NCBI RefSeq assembly: GCF_001445655.1
Contig: NZ_LNBE01000003.1
Span: 848,529-912,528, forward strand
DNA length: 64,000 bases
Origin: Streptomyces roseifaciens
Lineage (GTDB): Bacteria > Actinomycetota > Actinomycetes > Streptomycetales > Streptomycetaceae
Direction: 5' to 3'
The position numbers and the translations under genes were made by a program. Below, one piece after another: positions 18,025 through 30,297 of the stretch; position 1 is the first letter of the stretch, and each line of letters begins with the position of its first letter. A model generated the notes under the pieces. That model was not told the DNA's origin and made no database searches. It saw only the letters and a program-made list of their open reading frames with translations.

Positions 18025-19251
18025 ATGTCGCAGCACGTATCCAAGGTCCTGAGGGCCACGCTCGTCGCCCTCACGGCGACCGCGGTCGTCGGCACGGCGG
18101 TCGTCCCGGCCGCCGCCGCGACGGCGCCGGGCGCGGACAAGGCGCACGCCGCCACGCAGGAGGCCCTGAACGGCCTGGTCGCCGCCGACATGCCGGGCGT
18201 GGCCGCCGAGGCCCGTACGCCCAAGGGCACCTGGTCCGGCTCCGCGGGCTACGCGGACACCGCGACGAAGCGCAAGCGCACCGCGGCCGACCACTTCCGC
18301 GCGGGCAGCATCACCAAGTCCTTCGTCGCCACGGTCCTGCTGCAGCTGGAGGCCGAGGGCAAGCTCAGCCTCGACGACTCCCTGGAGAGCCGCCTGCCCG
18401 GCGTCGTCAAGGGCAACGGCTACGACGCCAACAAGATCACGATCCGTCAGCTCCTCAACCACACCAGCGGCGTGCACGACATGGTGTACACCCCGGAGTG
18501 GGACAAGGAGATGAACGGCCCCGGCTTCTTCGAGCACCGCTACGACATCAAGACGCCCGAGCAGATCGTCGCCATGGGCATCAAGTACGGCCCGGACTTC
18601 GAGCCCGGCAAGGGCTGGCGGTACTCCAACACCAACTTCGTGCTCGGCGGCATGATCATCGAGAAGGTGACGGGGAAGCCCTACGCCCGCGAGGTCGAGC
18701 GGCGCATCGTCAAGCCGCTGGGCCTGAAGGAGACCACCTTCCCGGGCACCGACCCGAAGCTGCCCGCGCCGCACCCCGTCGGCTACTCCAAGCTCTACGT
18801 GCCCAACCCGGGCCCGGAGATCCACGACGCCACCGAGTACCGGCCGTCCTGGTCCGGCGCCACGGGCGAGGTCGTGAGCACCAGCGGCGACCTCAACCGC
18901 TTCTACAGCGCACTGCTGCAGGGCAAGCTGCTGCCCAAGAAGCAGCTCGACGCGATGCTCACGACCGTCGAGACCGGCGAGCACTACACCTACGGGCTCG
19001 GCATCATCTCCCGCAAGCTGTCCTGCGGCGTGCAGGTCTACGGGCACGACGGCGTCGTCTGGGGCTCCCTCAGCGGGTCCGCGGGCACCCGTGACGGCAA
19101 GCACATGCTCACCTTCAACATCAACGGTGACTGGCTCAACGAGAGCCCGCCCTTCGAGAACATGTTCGAGGGTGAGTTCTGCGGTGCGCTCCCGAAGCCG
19201 GTGAAGGACAAGCCCGCGGCCGCCGCCACGGCGCTCAACACGCTGCGCTAA
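18025..19251 (+). CDS. Secreted serine hydrolase, DD-peptidase/class C beta-lactamase family
   Basis: 408 aa with a signal peptide (cleavage near AAAATA, residues 30-35). Active-site motifs of the penicillin-recognising family are present: S95-I-T-K98, the Y-x-N motif in RYSNTNF, and a late H-D-G (YGHDGVVWG) in place of the K-T-G triad. It resembles the Streptomyces R61 DD-carboxypeptidase group, so it probably acts on D-Ala peptides or esters outside the cell. The 3' end overlaps the convergent cbiD gene by 4 bp. It interrupts the cobalamin cluster and has no visible functional link to it. Confidence 0.88.
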   Translation: MSQHVSKVLRATLVALTATAVVGTAVVPAAAATAPGADKAHAATQEALNGLVAADMPGVAAEARTPKGTWSGSAGYADTATKRKRTAADHFRAGSITKSFVATVLLQLEAEGKLSLDDSLESRLPGVVKGNGYDANKITIRQLLNHTSGVHDMVYTPEWDKEMNGPGFFEHRYDIKTPEQIVAMGIKYGPDFEPGKGWRYSNTNFVLGGMIIEKVTGKPYAREVERRIVKPLGLKETTFPGTDPKLPAPHPVGYSKLYVPNPGPEIHDATEYRPSWSGATGEVVSTSGDLNRFYSALLQGKLLPKKQLDAMLTTVETGEHYTYGLGIISRKLSCGVQVYGHDGVVWGSLSGSAGTRDGKHMLTFNINGDWLNESPPFENMFEGEFCGALPKPVKDKPAAAATALNTLR

Positions 19252-20432
19252 CCCTGGCCGTGAGCGCCGCGCGGGCCTGCGGGCTCCGCGCGGCCCACGA
19301 TCGTGCCCGCGCGGTCGATGCAGATCACGTCGACCGCGACGGGCGCCCCGCGCAGCACCGCGAGGGCCTCCTCGCGGGCCGTGGCCGCGACCAGGTCGCC
19401 GAGCGGGACGCCCGCGGCCTCGCACAGCCGCAGGGCCTCCAGGCCCGTGTTGGCGGAAGTGACCGCGGCCGCCAGCTCCTCGCCGGCGCCGCCGTGCCGG
19501 GCCAGCTCCGCGAGGAACCCCTTGTCCACCTGCGAGCGGCCCGAGTGCAGGTCGAGGTGGCCCGCCGCCAGCTTCGACAGCTTGGCGAAGCCGCCCGCGA
19601 CGGTGAGCCGGTCCACCGGGTGCCGGCGGATGTACTTGAGCACCGCCCCCGCGAAGTCGCCCATGTCCAGCAGGGCGTCCTCCGGCAGGCCGTGCACGGC
19701 CACGGCGACCTTCTCCGACGTCGACCCCGTACAGCCCGCCACGTGGCGGCGGCCCGCCGCCCGGGCCACGTCCACGCCCCGCCGGATGCTGTCGATCCAC
19801 GCCGAGCACGAGTACGGCACGACGATGCCCGTCGTGCCCAGGATCGAGATGCCGCCCAGGATGCCCAGGCGCGGGTTCCAGGTGGAGCGGGCGATCTCCG
19901 CGCCGTGATCGACCGACACCTCGACCTCGACGTCCCCCGTGCCGCCGTACCGGGCCGCGACCCCGGCGACGTGGTCGCGGATCATCTGCCGCGGCACGGG
20001 ATTGATCGCGGGCTCGCCCACGTCCAGGGGCAGCCCGGGGCGGGTCACGGTGCCGACGCCCGGCCCGGCCCGGAACACGACGCCGGAACCCGGCGGGAGG
20101 ATCCGCACCGTCGAACGGACCAGCGCGCCGTGCGTGACGTCCGGATCGTCACCGGCGTCCTTGACGATGCCGGCCATGGCGGAACGGCCGGCGTCGCCGT
20201 CGCCGTCGCGGAGCTCCTCCGCGGCCAGCGCGAACGCGGGCGTCTGCCCCTTGGGCAGGGTGATCGTCACGGGGTCGGGGAACTCGCCCGTGAGGAGAGC
20301 GGTGTACGCGGCGGTGGTCGCGGCCGTCGCGCAGGCGCCCGTGGTCCAGCCGTGGCGCAGGCCGGTGTGCTGCAGTTGCGCGGTGCGCCCGCCGGTGACC
20401 TTGCCCGGTGCATCGGTGGTGGCGTCGGTCAT
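19248..20432 (-). CDS. cbiD: Cobalt-precorrin-5B C1-methyltransferase
   Basis: 394 aa CbiD. Family signatures are RHGWTTGACATAATTAAY near the N-terminus, ILGTTGIVVPYSCSAW and VDRLTVAGGFAKLSKLAAG. It methylates C1 in the anaerobic-type corrin pathway. Here it sits with cobG, the oxygen-dependent-route enzyme. The ATG at 20432 is 108 bp from the divergent cobK start, so both promoters share that space. Confidence 0.92.
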   Translation of the reverse strand: MTDATTDAPGKVTGGRTAQLQHTGLRHGWTTGACATAATTAAYTALLTGEFPDPVTITLPKGQTPAFALAAEELRDGDGDAGRSAMAGIVKDAGDDPDVTHGALVRSTVRILPPGSGVVFRAGPGVGTVTRPGLPLDVGEPAINPVPRQMIRDHVAGVAARYGGTGDVEVEVSVDHGAEIARSTWNPRLGILGGISILGTTGIVVPYSCSAWIDSIRRGVDVARAAGRRHVAGCTGSTSEKVAVAVHGLPEDALLDMGDFAGAVLKYIRRHPVDRLTVAGGFAKLSKLAAGHLDLHSGRSQVDKGFLAELARHGGAGEELAAAVTSANTGLEALRLCEAAGVPLGDLVAATAREEALAVLRGAPVAVDVICIDRAGTIVGRAEPAGPRGAHGQG

Positions 20433-20540
20433 GGAGTACTCCGGAAGAATTTCCCGCCGCGACGGCGAACGACCACAATGTGGGGGACCGGCGGGGTGGA
20501 ACGACCGGCCGCGACCCGAAGGCGAACAGAAGGGCACGAC

Positions 20541-21302
20541 GTGGGGGCCGAACGCCACATCCTGATCCTGGGCGGCACGACCGAGGCGCGCAGGCTGGCC
20601 GGCGAGCTCGCCGCGGACCCCGGGCTCCGGGTCACCACGTCCCTGGCCGGGCGCGTGGCGCAGCCGCGGCTGCCGGCGGGGCAGGTCCGTATCGGGGGGT
20701 TCGGAGGCCCTAGCGGCCTCGCCCGGTGGCTGCGCGAGCAGCAGGTGGACGCGCTCATCGACGCCACCCATCCTTTCGCCGGCACGATCAGTTTCAACGC
20801 GGCGCGGGCCGCCGCAGAGGTCCATGTTCCCCTGCTCGCCGTCCGGCGCCCCGGCTGGGTCGCAGGTCCGGGCGACGACTGGCACGACACGGGCTCGCTG
20901 GAGGAGGCCGCGGCGGCGCTGCCCGCGCTGGGCGAACGGATCTTCCTCACCACCGGCCGCATGGGCCTCGCCGCCTTCGCCCACCTCGACCGGCTGTGGT
21001 TCCTCGTCCGCTCCGTGGACGCCCCCGAGCCCCCGGCACCGGCCCGCATGGAGGTCCTCCTGGACCGAGGCCCCTTCACGGTCGAGGGCGAACGCGAACT
21101 GATCCGGCGGCACCGCATCGACGTCCTCGTGACGAAGGACAGCGGCGCGGCGGCAACGTCGGGCAAACTCACGGCGGCCCGCGAAGCGGGCATTCCGGTC
21201 GTGGTGGTCCGGCGCCCCCCGACGCCGCCGGGTGTGACGACGGCCTCCTGCCCGGCGGACGCGATCCAGTGGCTCCGCCACCTCCCCCTGCCGGGCGCCT
21301 GA
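20541..21302 (+). CDS. cobK: Precorrin-6A reductase
   Basis: 253 aa CobK/CbiJ reductase. The N-terminal Rossmann start ILILGGTTEARRLAGELA, the DATHPFAGTISFNA motif and VLVTKDSGAAATSGKL match the family. It reduces precorrin-6A to precorrin-6B with NADPH. GTG start preceded by AGAAGGG; frames open further upstream are antisense to cbiD and not credible. Confidence 0.92.
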   Translation: MGAERHILILGGTTEARRLAGELAADPGLRVTTSLAGRVAQPRLPAGQVRIGGFGGPSGLARWLREQQVDALIDATHPFAGTISFNAARAAAEVHVPLLAVRRPGWVAGPGDDWHDTGSLEEAAAALPALGERIFLTTGRMGLAAFAHLDRLWFLVRSVDAPEPPAPARMEVLLDRGPFTVEGERELIRRHRIDVLVTKDSGAAATSGKLTAAREAGIPVVVVRRPPTPPGVTTASCPADAIQWLRHLPLPGA

Positions 21303-21536
21303 CGACTACCCGGACTTCGTCTCACCAGCCGGGTGGAAGGGGCCGGGGCGGTCCCTTGAGTCCGCCGCCGCGGCGAGTGACCACGATGGTGGAGTCCGGC
21401 GGTGCCGTACAACCCTCGTGTGAGCCCGGCACCGCCGGGTACGTACGTCGTGGCCGATCGCCGTTGCGGCGGAAGGGAGGGCCGGGTCAAGGGGCGGCCC
21501 GGCCCCTTGGATCCGCGGCCGCGGCGCGTAACCACC
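21303..21536. repeat. Degenerate direct repeat in the cobK-cobI/J gap
   Basis: Two imperfect copies of a ~65-bp segment beginning GGGGCGG.CC and containing CGCCGCGGCG or CGGCCGCGGCGCGT followed by a .ACCAC..(T/C)GG(T/C)GG block, roughly 21350-21412 and 21490-21555. The second runs into the terminator hairpin. No coding potential. Confidence 0.5.
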
Positions 21537-21569
21537 ACGGCGGGGCCCGGCGGGGCCGGGCCCCGCCGT
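21537..21569. terminator. Strong hairpin terminator after cobI/J
   Basis: Perfect 15-bp inverted repeat (ACGGCGGGGCCCGGC at 21537-21551, complement at 21555-21569) with a 3-nt loop, 10 bp past the cobI/J stop. It likely serves both cobI/J and the convergent cobK. Confidence 0.85.
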
Positions 21570-21579
21570 TACCCGTGCG

Positions 21580-23094
21580 TCATCCCTCCGGATACCGCCG
21601 CGGCGTCCAGACGATTTCCTCCGGGGAGCCTTCCGCCGTGCGGCGGACCGCGCGGGTCTGGGTCGAGCCCACGAGCAGGATCGTGCGCATGTCGACCTCG
21701 GCCGGGTCGAGTTCGCCGAGGCGGACGATGCGTACGCTCTCCTCGGGGCCGCCCACGTCGCGGCCCAGGACGACCGGGGTGTCCGGGGAGCGGAATTCCA
21801 GGAGCAGTTCGCGGGCCTTGCCGACCTGCCAGACGCGGCTGCGGGAGCCGGGGTTGTACAGGGCGAGGACCAGGTCCGCGGAGGCCGCGGACCGCAGCCG
21901 CTCCGCGATGACCTCCCACGGCTTGAGCCGGTCGGAGAGCGAGATCACCGCGTAGTCGTGGCCGAGCGGCGCACCGGCCCGCGCGGCCGCCGCGTGGGCG
22001 GCGGTCATGCCCGGCACGACCCGTACCGGGATGTCGCGGTACGGGCCCTCGGAGGCCACCTCCAGGACGGCCGTGGCCATCGCGAAGACGCCGGGGTCGC
22101 CGGAGGAGACCACGGCGACGCGCCGCCCCTGCCGCGCCAGGTCCAGCGCGAACTCGGCGCGCTCGGACTCCACCTTGTTGTCGGACGCGTGCCGCCGCTG
22201 GCCCGGCCGCACGGGCACCCGGTCCACGTACGTGCTGTAGCCGACGACGTCCTGCGCGGCCGCCAGCTCGCCGCGCGCCTCGGGCGTGAGCCACAGCGGG
22301 CCGGCCGGGCCGAGCCCGACGACCACGACCTCGCCCCGTTCCGCACCGGGCTCGGCGTCCACGCGGCTCGGCAGCACGGCCACCGAGAAGTACGGGACCG
22401 ACTCCGGGTCCACGTCGGCGAGCCGCCCCGTGCGCTCGCCGCTCATCGTGGCGCGCTCGACGTAGCGCGCCTCGTCGAGCCGCCCCGCCCGCTCCAGCGC
22501 ACCGCGGACGGCGGGGAAGGTGCGGCCGAGCTTCATGACGACGGCCGAGTCGGTGGACGCGAGCCGCGCCGCGAGCTCCTCCTCGGGCAGGGTGCCGGGC
22601 AGGATCGTGAGCACCTCCTCGCCCTCGACGAGCGGCTCGCCGAGCCGTGCGGCCGCGGCGCTCACCGAGGTGACCCCGGGGATCACCTCGGTGGGGTAGC
22701 GGTCCGCGAGGCGCTTGTGCATGTGCATGTAGGAGCTGTAGAAGAGCGGGTCGCCCTCCGCGAGCACGGCCACCGTGCGCCCGGCGTCGAGGTGCGCGGC
22801 CAGCCGCGCCGCGGCCTCCTCGTAGAACTCCTCCATGGCGCCCCGGTAGCCGCCGGGGTGGTCCGTGGTCTCCGTCGTGACGGGGTAGACCAGGCGCTCC
22901 TCGATGTGGTCGGGGCGCAGGTGGCGTTCGGCGATGGAACGCGCGATGGAGCGGCCGTGCCGGGCGCTGTGGTACGCGACGACGTCGGCCGCCGCGATGA
23001 CCTCGACGGCCCGTACGGTCATCAGCGACGGGTCGCCGGGGCCGAGCCCCACCCCGTACAGCCGGCCCGTCGTCTGCGGATGCTGCTCGCTCAC
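21580..23094 (-). CDS. cobIJ: Precorrin-2 C20-methyltransferase / precorrin-3B C17-methyltransferase fusion
   Basis: 504 aa fusion of two tetrapyrrole methylases. The N-terminal CobI half (residues ~1-240) has [40 protein letters not shown] and [16 protein letters not shown]. The C-terminal CobJ half (~260-504) has [36 protein letters not shown] and [10 protein letters not shown]. It would methylate C20 of precorrin-2, then C17 with ring contraction of precorrin-3B. The CobG product (precorrin-3B) is the substrate of the second half, so fusion brackets the CobG step. GTG start overlaps cobH (GTGA). Confidence 0.94.
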   Translation of the reverse strand: MSEQHPQTTGRLYGVGLGPGDPSLMTVRAVEVIAAADVVAYHSARHGRSIARSIAERHLRPDHIEERLVYPVTTETTDHPGGYRGAMEEFYEEAAARLAAHLDAGRTVAVLAEGDPLFYSSYMHMHKRLADRYPTEVIPGVTSVSAAAARLGEPLVEGEEVLTILPGTLPEEELAARLASTDSAVVMKLGRTFPAVRGALERAGRLDEARYVERATMSGERTGRLADVDPESVPYFSVAVLPSRVDAEPGAERGEVVVVGLGPAGPLWLTPEARGELAAAQDVVGYSTYVDRVPVRPGQRRHASDNKVESERAEFALDLARQGRRVAVVSSGDPGVFAMATAVLEVASEGPYRDIPVRVVPGMTAAHAAAARAGAPLGHDYAVISLSDRLKPWEVIAERLRSAASADLVLALYNPGSRSRVWQVGKARELLLEFRSPDTPVVLGRDVGGPEESVRIVRLGELDPAEVDMRTILLVGSTQTRAVRRTAEGSPEEIVWTPRRYPEG

Positions 23095-23717
23095 TCTTCC
23101 TCGCTCGCTATCGCGTTGATGGCGGCCGCGGCCATGGCGCTGCCGCCGCGCCGCCCCCGCACCACCAGGTATTCCAGGCCCAGCGGGCTGCCGGCCAGGG
23201 CGTCCTTGGATTCGGCGGCGCCGATGAAGCCGACCGGTATGCCGAGGACGGCGGCCGGGCGCGGCGCGCCCTCGGCCACCATCTCCAGGAGCCGGAACAG
23301 GGCGGTGGGCGCGTTGCCGACGGCCACCACCGCGCCGTCCAGCTTCTCGCGCCACAGTTCCAGCGCGGCGGCGCTGCGCGTGGTGCCCATGCGCCGGGCC
23401 AGGTCGGGCACGGACGGGTCGGTGAGGGTGCACAGCACCTCGTTGTCCGCGGGCAGGCGCTTGCGGGTGACGCCGCTGGCGACCATGTTCGCGTCGCACA
23501 GGATCGGCGCCCCGGCGAGCAGGGCCTCGCGGGCCCGGGCCACGACCTGCGGGGAGTACGCGAGGTCCCGTACGAGGTCGGTCATCCCACAGGCGTGGAT
23601 CATGCGCACCGCGACCCGGCTGACGTCCGGCGGCAGCCCGCCGAGGTCCGCCTCGGCGCGGATGGTGGCGAAGGACTGGCGGTAGATGGACGCGCCGTCC
23701 TTGTCGTACTCGAACAC
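23091..23717 (-). CDS. cobH: Precorrin-8X methylmutase
   Basis: 208 aa CobH/CbiC. It moves the methyl group from C11 to C12 of precorrin-8X to give hydrogenobyrinic acid. Signatures are [19 protein letters not shown] at the start, [10 protein letters not shown] with the catalytic His, and [12 protein letters not shown]. The GTG at 23717 gives the expected family N-terminus; open codons upstream run into the repeat-rich cobG end. Downstream of cobG by 77 bp and overlapping cobI/J. Confidence 0.94.
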   Translation of the reverse strand: MFEYDKDGASIYRQSFATIRAEADLGGLPPDVSRVAVRMIHACGMTDLVRDLAYSPQVVARAREALLAGAPILCDANMVASGVTRKRLPADNEVLCTLTDPSVPDLARRMGTTRSAAALELWREKLDGAVVAVGNAPTALFRLLEMVAEGAPRPAAVLGIPVGFIGAAESKDALAGSPLGLEYLVVRGRRGGSAMAAAAINAIASEEE

Positions 23718-23794
23718 TCTGCCTCGCTCGCTGATGCTGATGGTGCTTCGTTGATGCTTCGTTTGTTCGTACCGCTGTGTACTGCTGTGCACCG

Positions 23795-25354
23795 CTATGC
23801 CGTTGTCGCAGCTGTCGCAGCTGTCGCAGCTGTCGCAGCTGTCGCCGTCGTGGCCACCTGTGCCACCGTCGTGGCCGGCTCTGTCACCGCCCGTGTCGCC
23901 GCCCCTGGCGCCGTCGTGGTCGCCCGTGCCGCCGCCACCGCTCCCCTCAGCCCGCCGGGCGCCACCCTCCGCACCGGACCGTCCGGCTCGCCGCCTCCCC
24001 GCAGGGAGACCTCGTAGCCGTCGCCCGTCGCGAGGACGTCGACCCAGCGGCCGCCGCCCGGCCGGCCGCAGCGCCGCTCGCAGCCGGACCAGTACACCGG
24101 CAGCGCCGCCGCCGCACCGGCAGGCTGCCCGCCGGCGAGGCACTCCGCCGCATCCGCCCGCACGTCCGCGAGGGACTTGGCGCATCCGGGGCGCCCGGCG
24201 CACGCGCCCGCGCGGTGCCAGGCGGACTCCGCGGAGGTGACGAACCCGGCGTCGGCGAGGGCCGCCAGCAGCTGCGGGGCCCTGTGCGCGGGGAGCCCGG
24301 GGACGACCAGGCCGCGCCAAGGGGTCACCCGGAGCTCCTGGTTCCCCTCCTCGGCGGCCACGCGGGCGGCGAGCCGCCACTGAGCGCTGGTCAGCCGCCC
24401 CAGCGGTGCCGTCACCGACAGCGCGCAGCGGCCGCCGGGGCCCGTCACCAGGCCCGGCGCGGGCGGCTCGCCGAGGGGGAGCCGGGGGAGGGGGAGCGGG
24501 GTGCAGGCGATGCCCGCCGCGGTGAGCCGCTCCGCCAGCCCGGCGGCGGTCGGCCGCTGTTCCGGCGGGAGCTCCCGTACGCGCCAGGCCGCACTCCCGT
24601 ACGCCTCCAGCGCCGCCAGGAACTCGGCCGCCGCCAGGACGGCCGCGCGCGGGGCGTCCGCGGCGGAGATCCGCAGGCCGGGACCGGCCGTGCCGAAGTA
24701 CAGGCCGGCCCGCCCGGCGCCGCTTGCGATCAATGTCACATCGGGCCGGAGCGCCACGATGTCGCCCCGCCCGTCGTCCAGTCCGAAGAGGAATCTTCCG
24801 GAGAGGCCGGTCAGATCGGCGGAGACTCCGGGGACGTCGCCAGAGCAGAGCAGTCCGTCCAGCTCACGGGCCCACGACTGGACGTCGGCCGGGGCCGGAC
24901 CGGTCTCCGGCGGGGTCGTCCCCGGGCCGGAACCGGAATCCTGATGCCGGCCGTCCGGTCCGTACGGACGCCGGTCGTCCAGCCCGCACAGCGGCGAGGC
25001 CGCCACGTTGCGGATCCGGTCGTGCCGGTCCGACGGCAGCAGGCCGTGCAGCCGCAGCCGCCCGGCGACGGCGCCGCCGCAGTCGGCGGCGAGGCCGCGC
25101 AGCTGGACGTTGCCGCGCGAGGTGAGGTCGAGGTGCCCGTCGCCCAGCTCGTCCGCCACTCCGGCCAGCGCCTCGGCCTGACGGACCGTCAACAATCCGC
25201 CGGGCAGCCGGACTCGGGCGAGCGCACCGTCGTCCGCGGCGTGCAGGCGCAGCGCGCCGGGGCAGGCGTCGCCGCGCTCGCGGACGGGCCCCGCGGCGGG
25301 TGTTCCGGCACCGGAGCCGTCCCGGCCCGGGGGAGGTGCGGGGGTGGTGGACAT
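23795..25354 (-). CDS. cobG: Precorrin-3B synthase (oxygen-dependent)
   Basis: 519 aa nitrite/sulfite-reductase-fold enzyme that oxidises precorrin-3A to precorrin-3B. Visible features are [15 protein letters not shown] and [10 protein letters not shown] (ferrodoxin-like half-domain repeats) and cysteines for the [4Fe-4S] cluster in CAGRPGC and SGCERRCG. Start ATG 25354 (MSTTPAPPP) is assumed; ATG 25366 is four codons upstream. Odd: the last ~40 residues are low complexity, ending in repeated Ala-Thr-Ala units encoded by a 9-bp DNA repeat, and are not expected to be part of the enzyme fold. The gene is divergent from cobN, with the riboswitch between. Confidence 0.9.
   Translation of the reverse strand: MSTTPAPPPGRDGSGAGTPAAGPVRERGDACPGALRLHAADDGALARVRLPGGLLTVRQAEALAGVADELGDGHLDLTSRGNVQLRGLAADCGGAVAGRLRLHGLLPSDRHDRIRNVAASPLCGLDDRRPYGPDGRHQDSGSGPGTTPPETGPAPADVQSWARELDGLLCSGDVPGVSADLTGLSGRFLFGLDDGRGDIVALRPDVTLIASGAGRAGLYFGTAGPGLRISAADAPRAAVLAAAEFLAALEAYGSAAWRVRELPPEQRPTAAGLAERLTAAGIACTPLPLPRLPLGEPPAPGLVTGPGGRCALSVTAPLGRLTSAQWRLAARVAAEEGNQELRVTPWRGLVVPGLPAHRAPQLLAALADAGFVTSAESAWHRAGACAGRPGCAKSLADVRADAAECLAGGQPAGAAAALPVYWSGCERRCGRPGGGRWVDVLATGDGYEVSLRGGGEPDGPVRRVAPGGLRGAVAAARATTTAPGAATRAVTEPATTVAQVATTATAATAATAATAATTA
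23804..23843. repeat. 9-bp tandem repeat in the cobG 3' end
   Basis: At least four copies of TGTCGCAGC in a row. On the minus strand they encode repeated A-T-A in the CobG tail, shortly before its stop. This is a slippage-prone minisatellite, so tail length may differ between strains. Confidence 0.9.
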
Positions 25355-25499
25355 GGCGGCGAGCATACCGACGCCCTTTTCCGGCGCACGGCCCCGTACC
25401 GCACGCCCCGCGCTCTTCCGTACCGCACGCCCGCCACTCTCCCGTACCGCCTCCTGCCAGGGCTTTACTATGCTCAGCGGTGGAACAGTGCCCGCTTGC

Positions 25500-25665
25500 G
25501 CGGGCGCCGCTCCGCCAAACGCCAGCGACGGCGACAGGGGAGGAAGCCGGTGAGACTCCGGCACGGTCCCGCCACTGTGAGCCCGGCACTCCCGCCGGGC
25601 GAGTCAGGAACTCCCGCCGTCCTCCAACCGCCCGGGGCGCGGACCCCGAGGAAGGCTTGCCGCCG
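25500..25665 (+). ncRNA. Cobalamin (B12) riboswitch upstream of cobN
   Basis: Conserved core elements in order: GGAAGCCGGTGAGACTCCGG (25542-25561), GCCACTGTGA (25571-25580) and a B12-box-like GAGTCAGGAACTC (25601-25613), then GAGGAAGGC near 25648. Its end lies about 60 bp before the cobN GTG. In Streptomyces such elements shut off B12 synthesis genes when adenosylcobalamin is plentiful. Boundaries are approximate. Confidence 0.9.
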
Positions 25666-25725
25666 CATGCGCACATTCCGGTGCCGGGCACCCCGGGCGA
25701 CCCTCGAAGCCCTGGGGAGCGCCGC

Positions 25726-29403
<3,678 letters not shown>

Positions 29404-29411
29404 CGAGTAGT

Positions 29412-29436
29412 CCGACAATCACACGGCGCGTGTCGG
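29412..29436. terminator. Weak hairpin after cobN
   Basis: Short inverted repeat CCGACA (29412-29417) and TGTCGG (29431-29436), 8 bp past the cobN stop, with an inner CAC/GTG pairing. It may be a weak terminator; the Crp/Fnr start follows 25 bp later. Confidence 0.35.
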
Positions 29437-29460
29437 CCACTTCACCTACTGTGCTGCCCC

Positions 29461-30165
29461 ATGGGTGGGCAGGCGCACGAGGGACGGAAGCGGCCGGCAC
29501 GTGCCTTGGGAGTGACCTTCGCCGAGCTGATCGGGCCGTCACCCTGGGCCGGGCTGCTCGAAGAAGGACACGTGCGATCGCACCGCGCCGGCGAAGTGCT
29601 GCTACGGCAGGGCGACCCCGGCACGCATGCGCTCGCGCTGATCCGCGGGGCCGTCAAGGTGACCCGCGTGGAGCGGGACGGCCGGGTGCGCGTGCTGGCC
29701 TTCCGCGGCACGGGTGACGTGGTGGGCGAGGCGGCGGCCGCGCACAGCGGGGTGGCCCGGCTGGCCACGGTCGAGTCGGTCTCCGCGTGCACGGTCGCCG
29801 TCGTGGAGAAGGACAGGTTCACGAAGTTCGTCGACGGGAACGGCCTGTGGCCCGCCCTGCACGAGCACGCCCAGATCCGGCTGGCGGAGTCCGACAGCGC
29901 CCGGTCCGGCTACGGCGGGTCCTGCCGGCGACTGGCCGGGGCGCTGCTGGCGCTCGTCGCGGCCGTCGGCGAGACGGTGTCCCCCGGCGGCCTGGAACTG
30001 GCCGTCACCCGGGCCGAACTCGCCCAGTACCTCGGCGTCTCACGCAACACCGTCAGCAGCAGGCTGGGCGAGATCGGCGCGAGCATCGTCGCCGGACAGC
30101 GCAAGAGCATCGTCATCCACGACATCGACGGCCTGCGGGCGGTCGCCGCCGATACGGACGACTGA
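29461..30165 (+). CDS. Crp/Fnr-family transcriptional regulator
   Basis: 234 aa. An N-terminal cyclic-nucleotide-binding beta-roll (about residues 30-130: HRAGEVLLRQGD, then FRGTGDVVGEAAAA..GVARLATV) keeps Glu and Arg at the positions that contact ribose and phosphate in cNMP-binding members. The C-terminal winged helix has RAELAQYLGVSRNTVSSRL. There are no Cys residues of an FNR iron-sulfur type in the sensor, so cyclic nucleotide is more likely than oxygen. The ATG has no clear ribosome-binding site but lies 8 nt after TACTGT (29447-29452), so the message may be leaderless. It directly precedes the cyclase-like operon. Confidence 0.85.
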   Translation: MGGQAHEGRKRPARALGVTFAELIGPSPWAGLLEEGHVRSHRAGEVLLRQGDPGTHALALIRGAVKVTRVERDGRVRVLAFRGTGDVVGEAAAAHSGVARLATVESVSACTVAVVEKDRFTKFVDGNGLWPALHEHAQIRLAESDSARSGYGGSCRRLAGALLALVAAVGETVSPGGLELAVTRAELAQYLGVSRNTVSSRLGEIGASIVAGQRKSIVIHDIDGLRAVAADTDD

Positions 30166-30188
30166 CGGCCGGGTGACGCAGGCCACAA

Positions 30189-30215
30189 GCGTTGTGCACT
30201 CGCGGTGCACAACGC
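30189..30215. promoter_or_regulatory. 11-bp perfect dyad upstream of the cyclase-like operon
   Basis: GCGTTGTGCAC (30189-30199), 5-nt spacer TCGCG, and its exact complement (30205-30215). It lies 23 bp after the Crp/Fnr stop and 82 bp before the cyclase-like ATG. TGTG/CACA cores in a dyad resemble Crp-family operators, so binding by the adjacent regulator is plausible. It could also act as a terminator hairpin, but no T-tract follows. Confidence 0.55.
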
Positions 30216-30297
30216 CGCCGGCGGCTCCACGAGCATCTGAGGCACCCGCCCGGCGCATTCCGCTCGCCGGGCAAGCCCTCGGACAGAGGAGTCGCCC

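Noticed and set aside
19260..20540. Long plus-strand upstream extension of cobK
   Set aside because: It is antisense to cbiD, which has complete family motifs, and cobK homology starts only at the GTG 20541.
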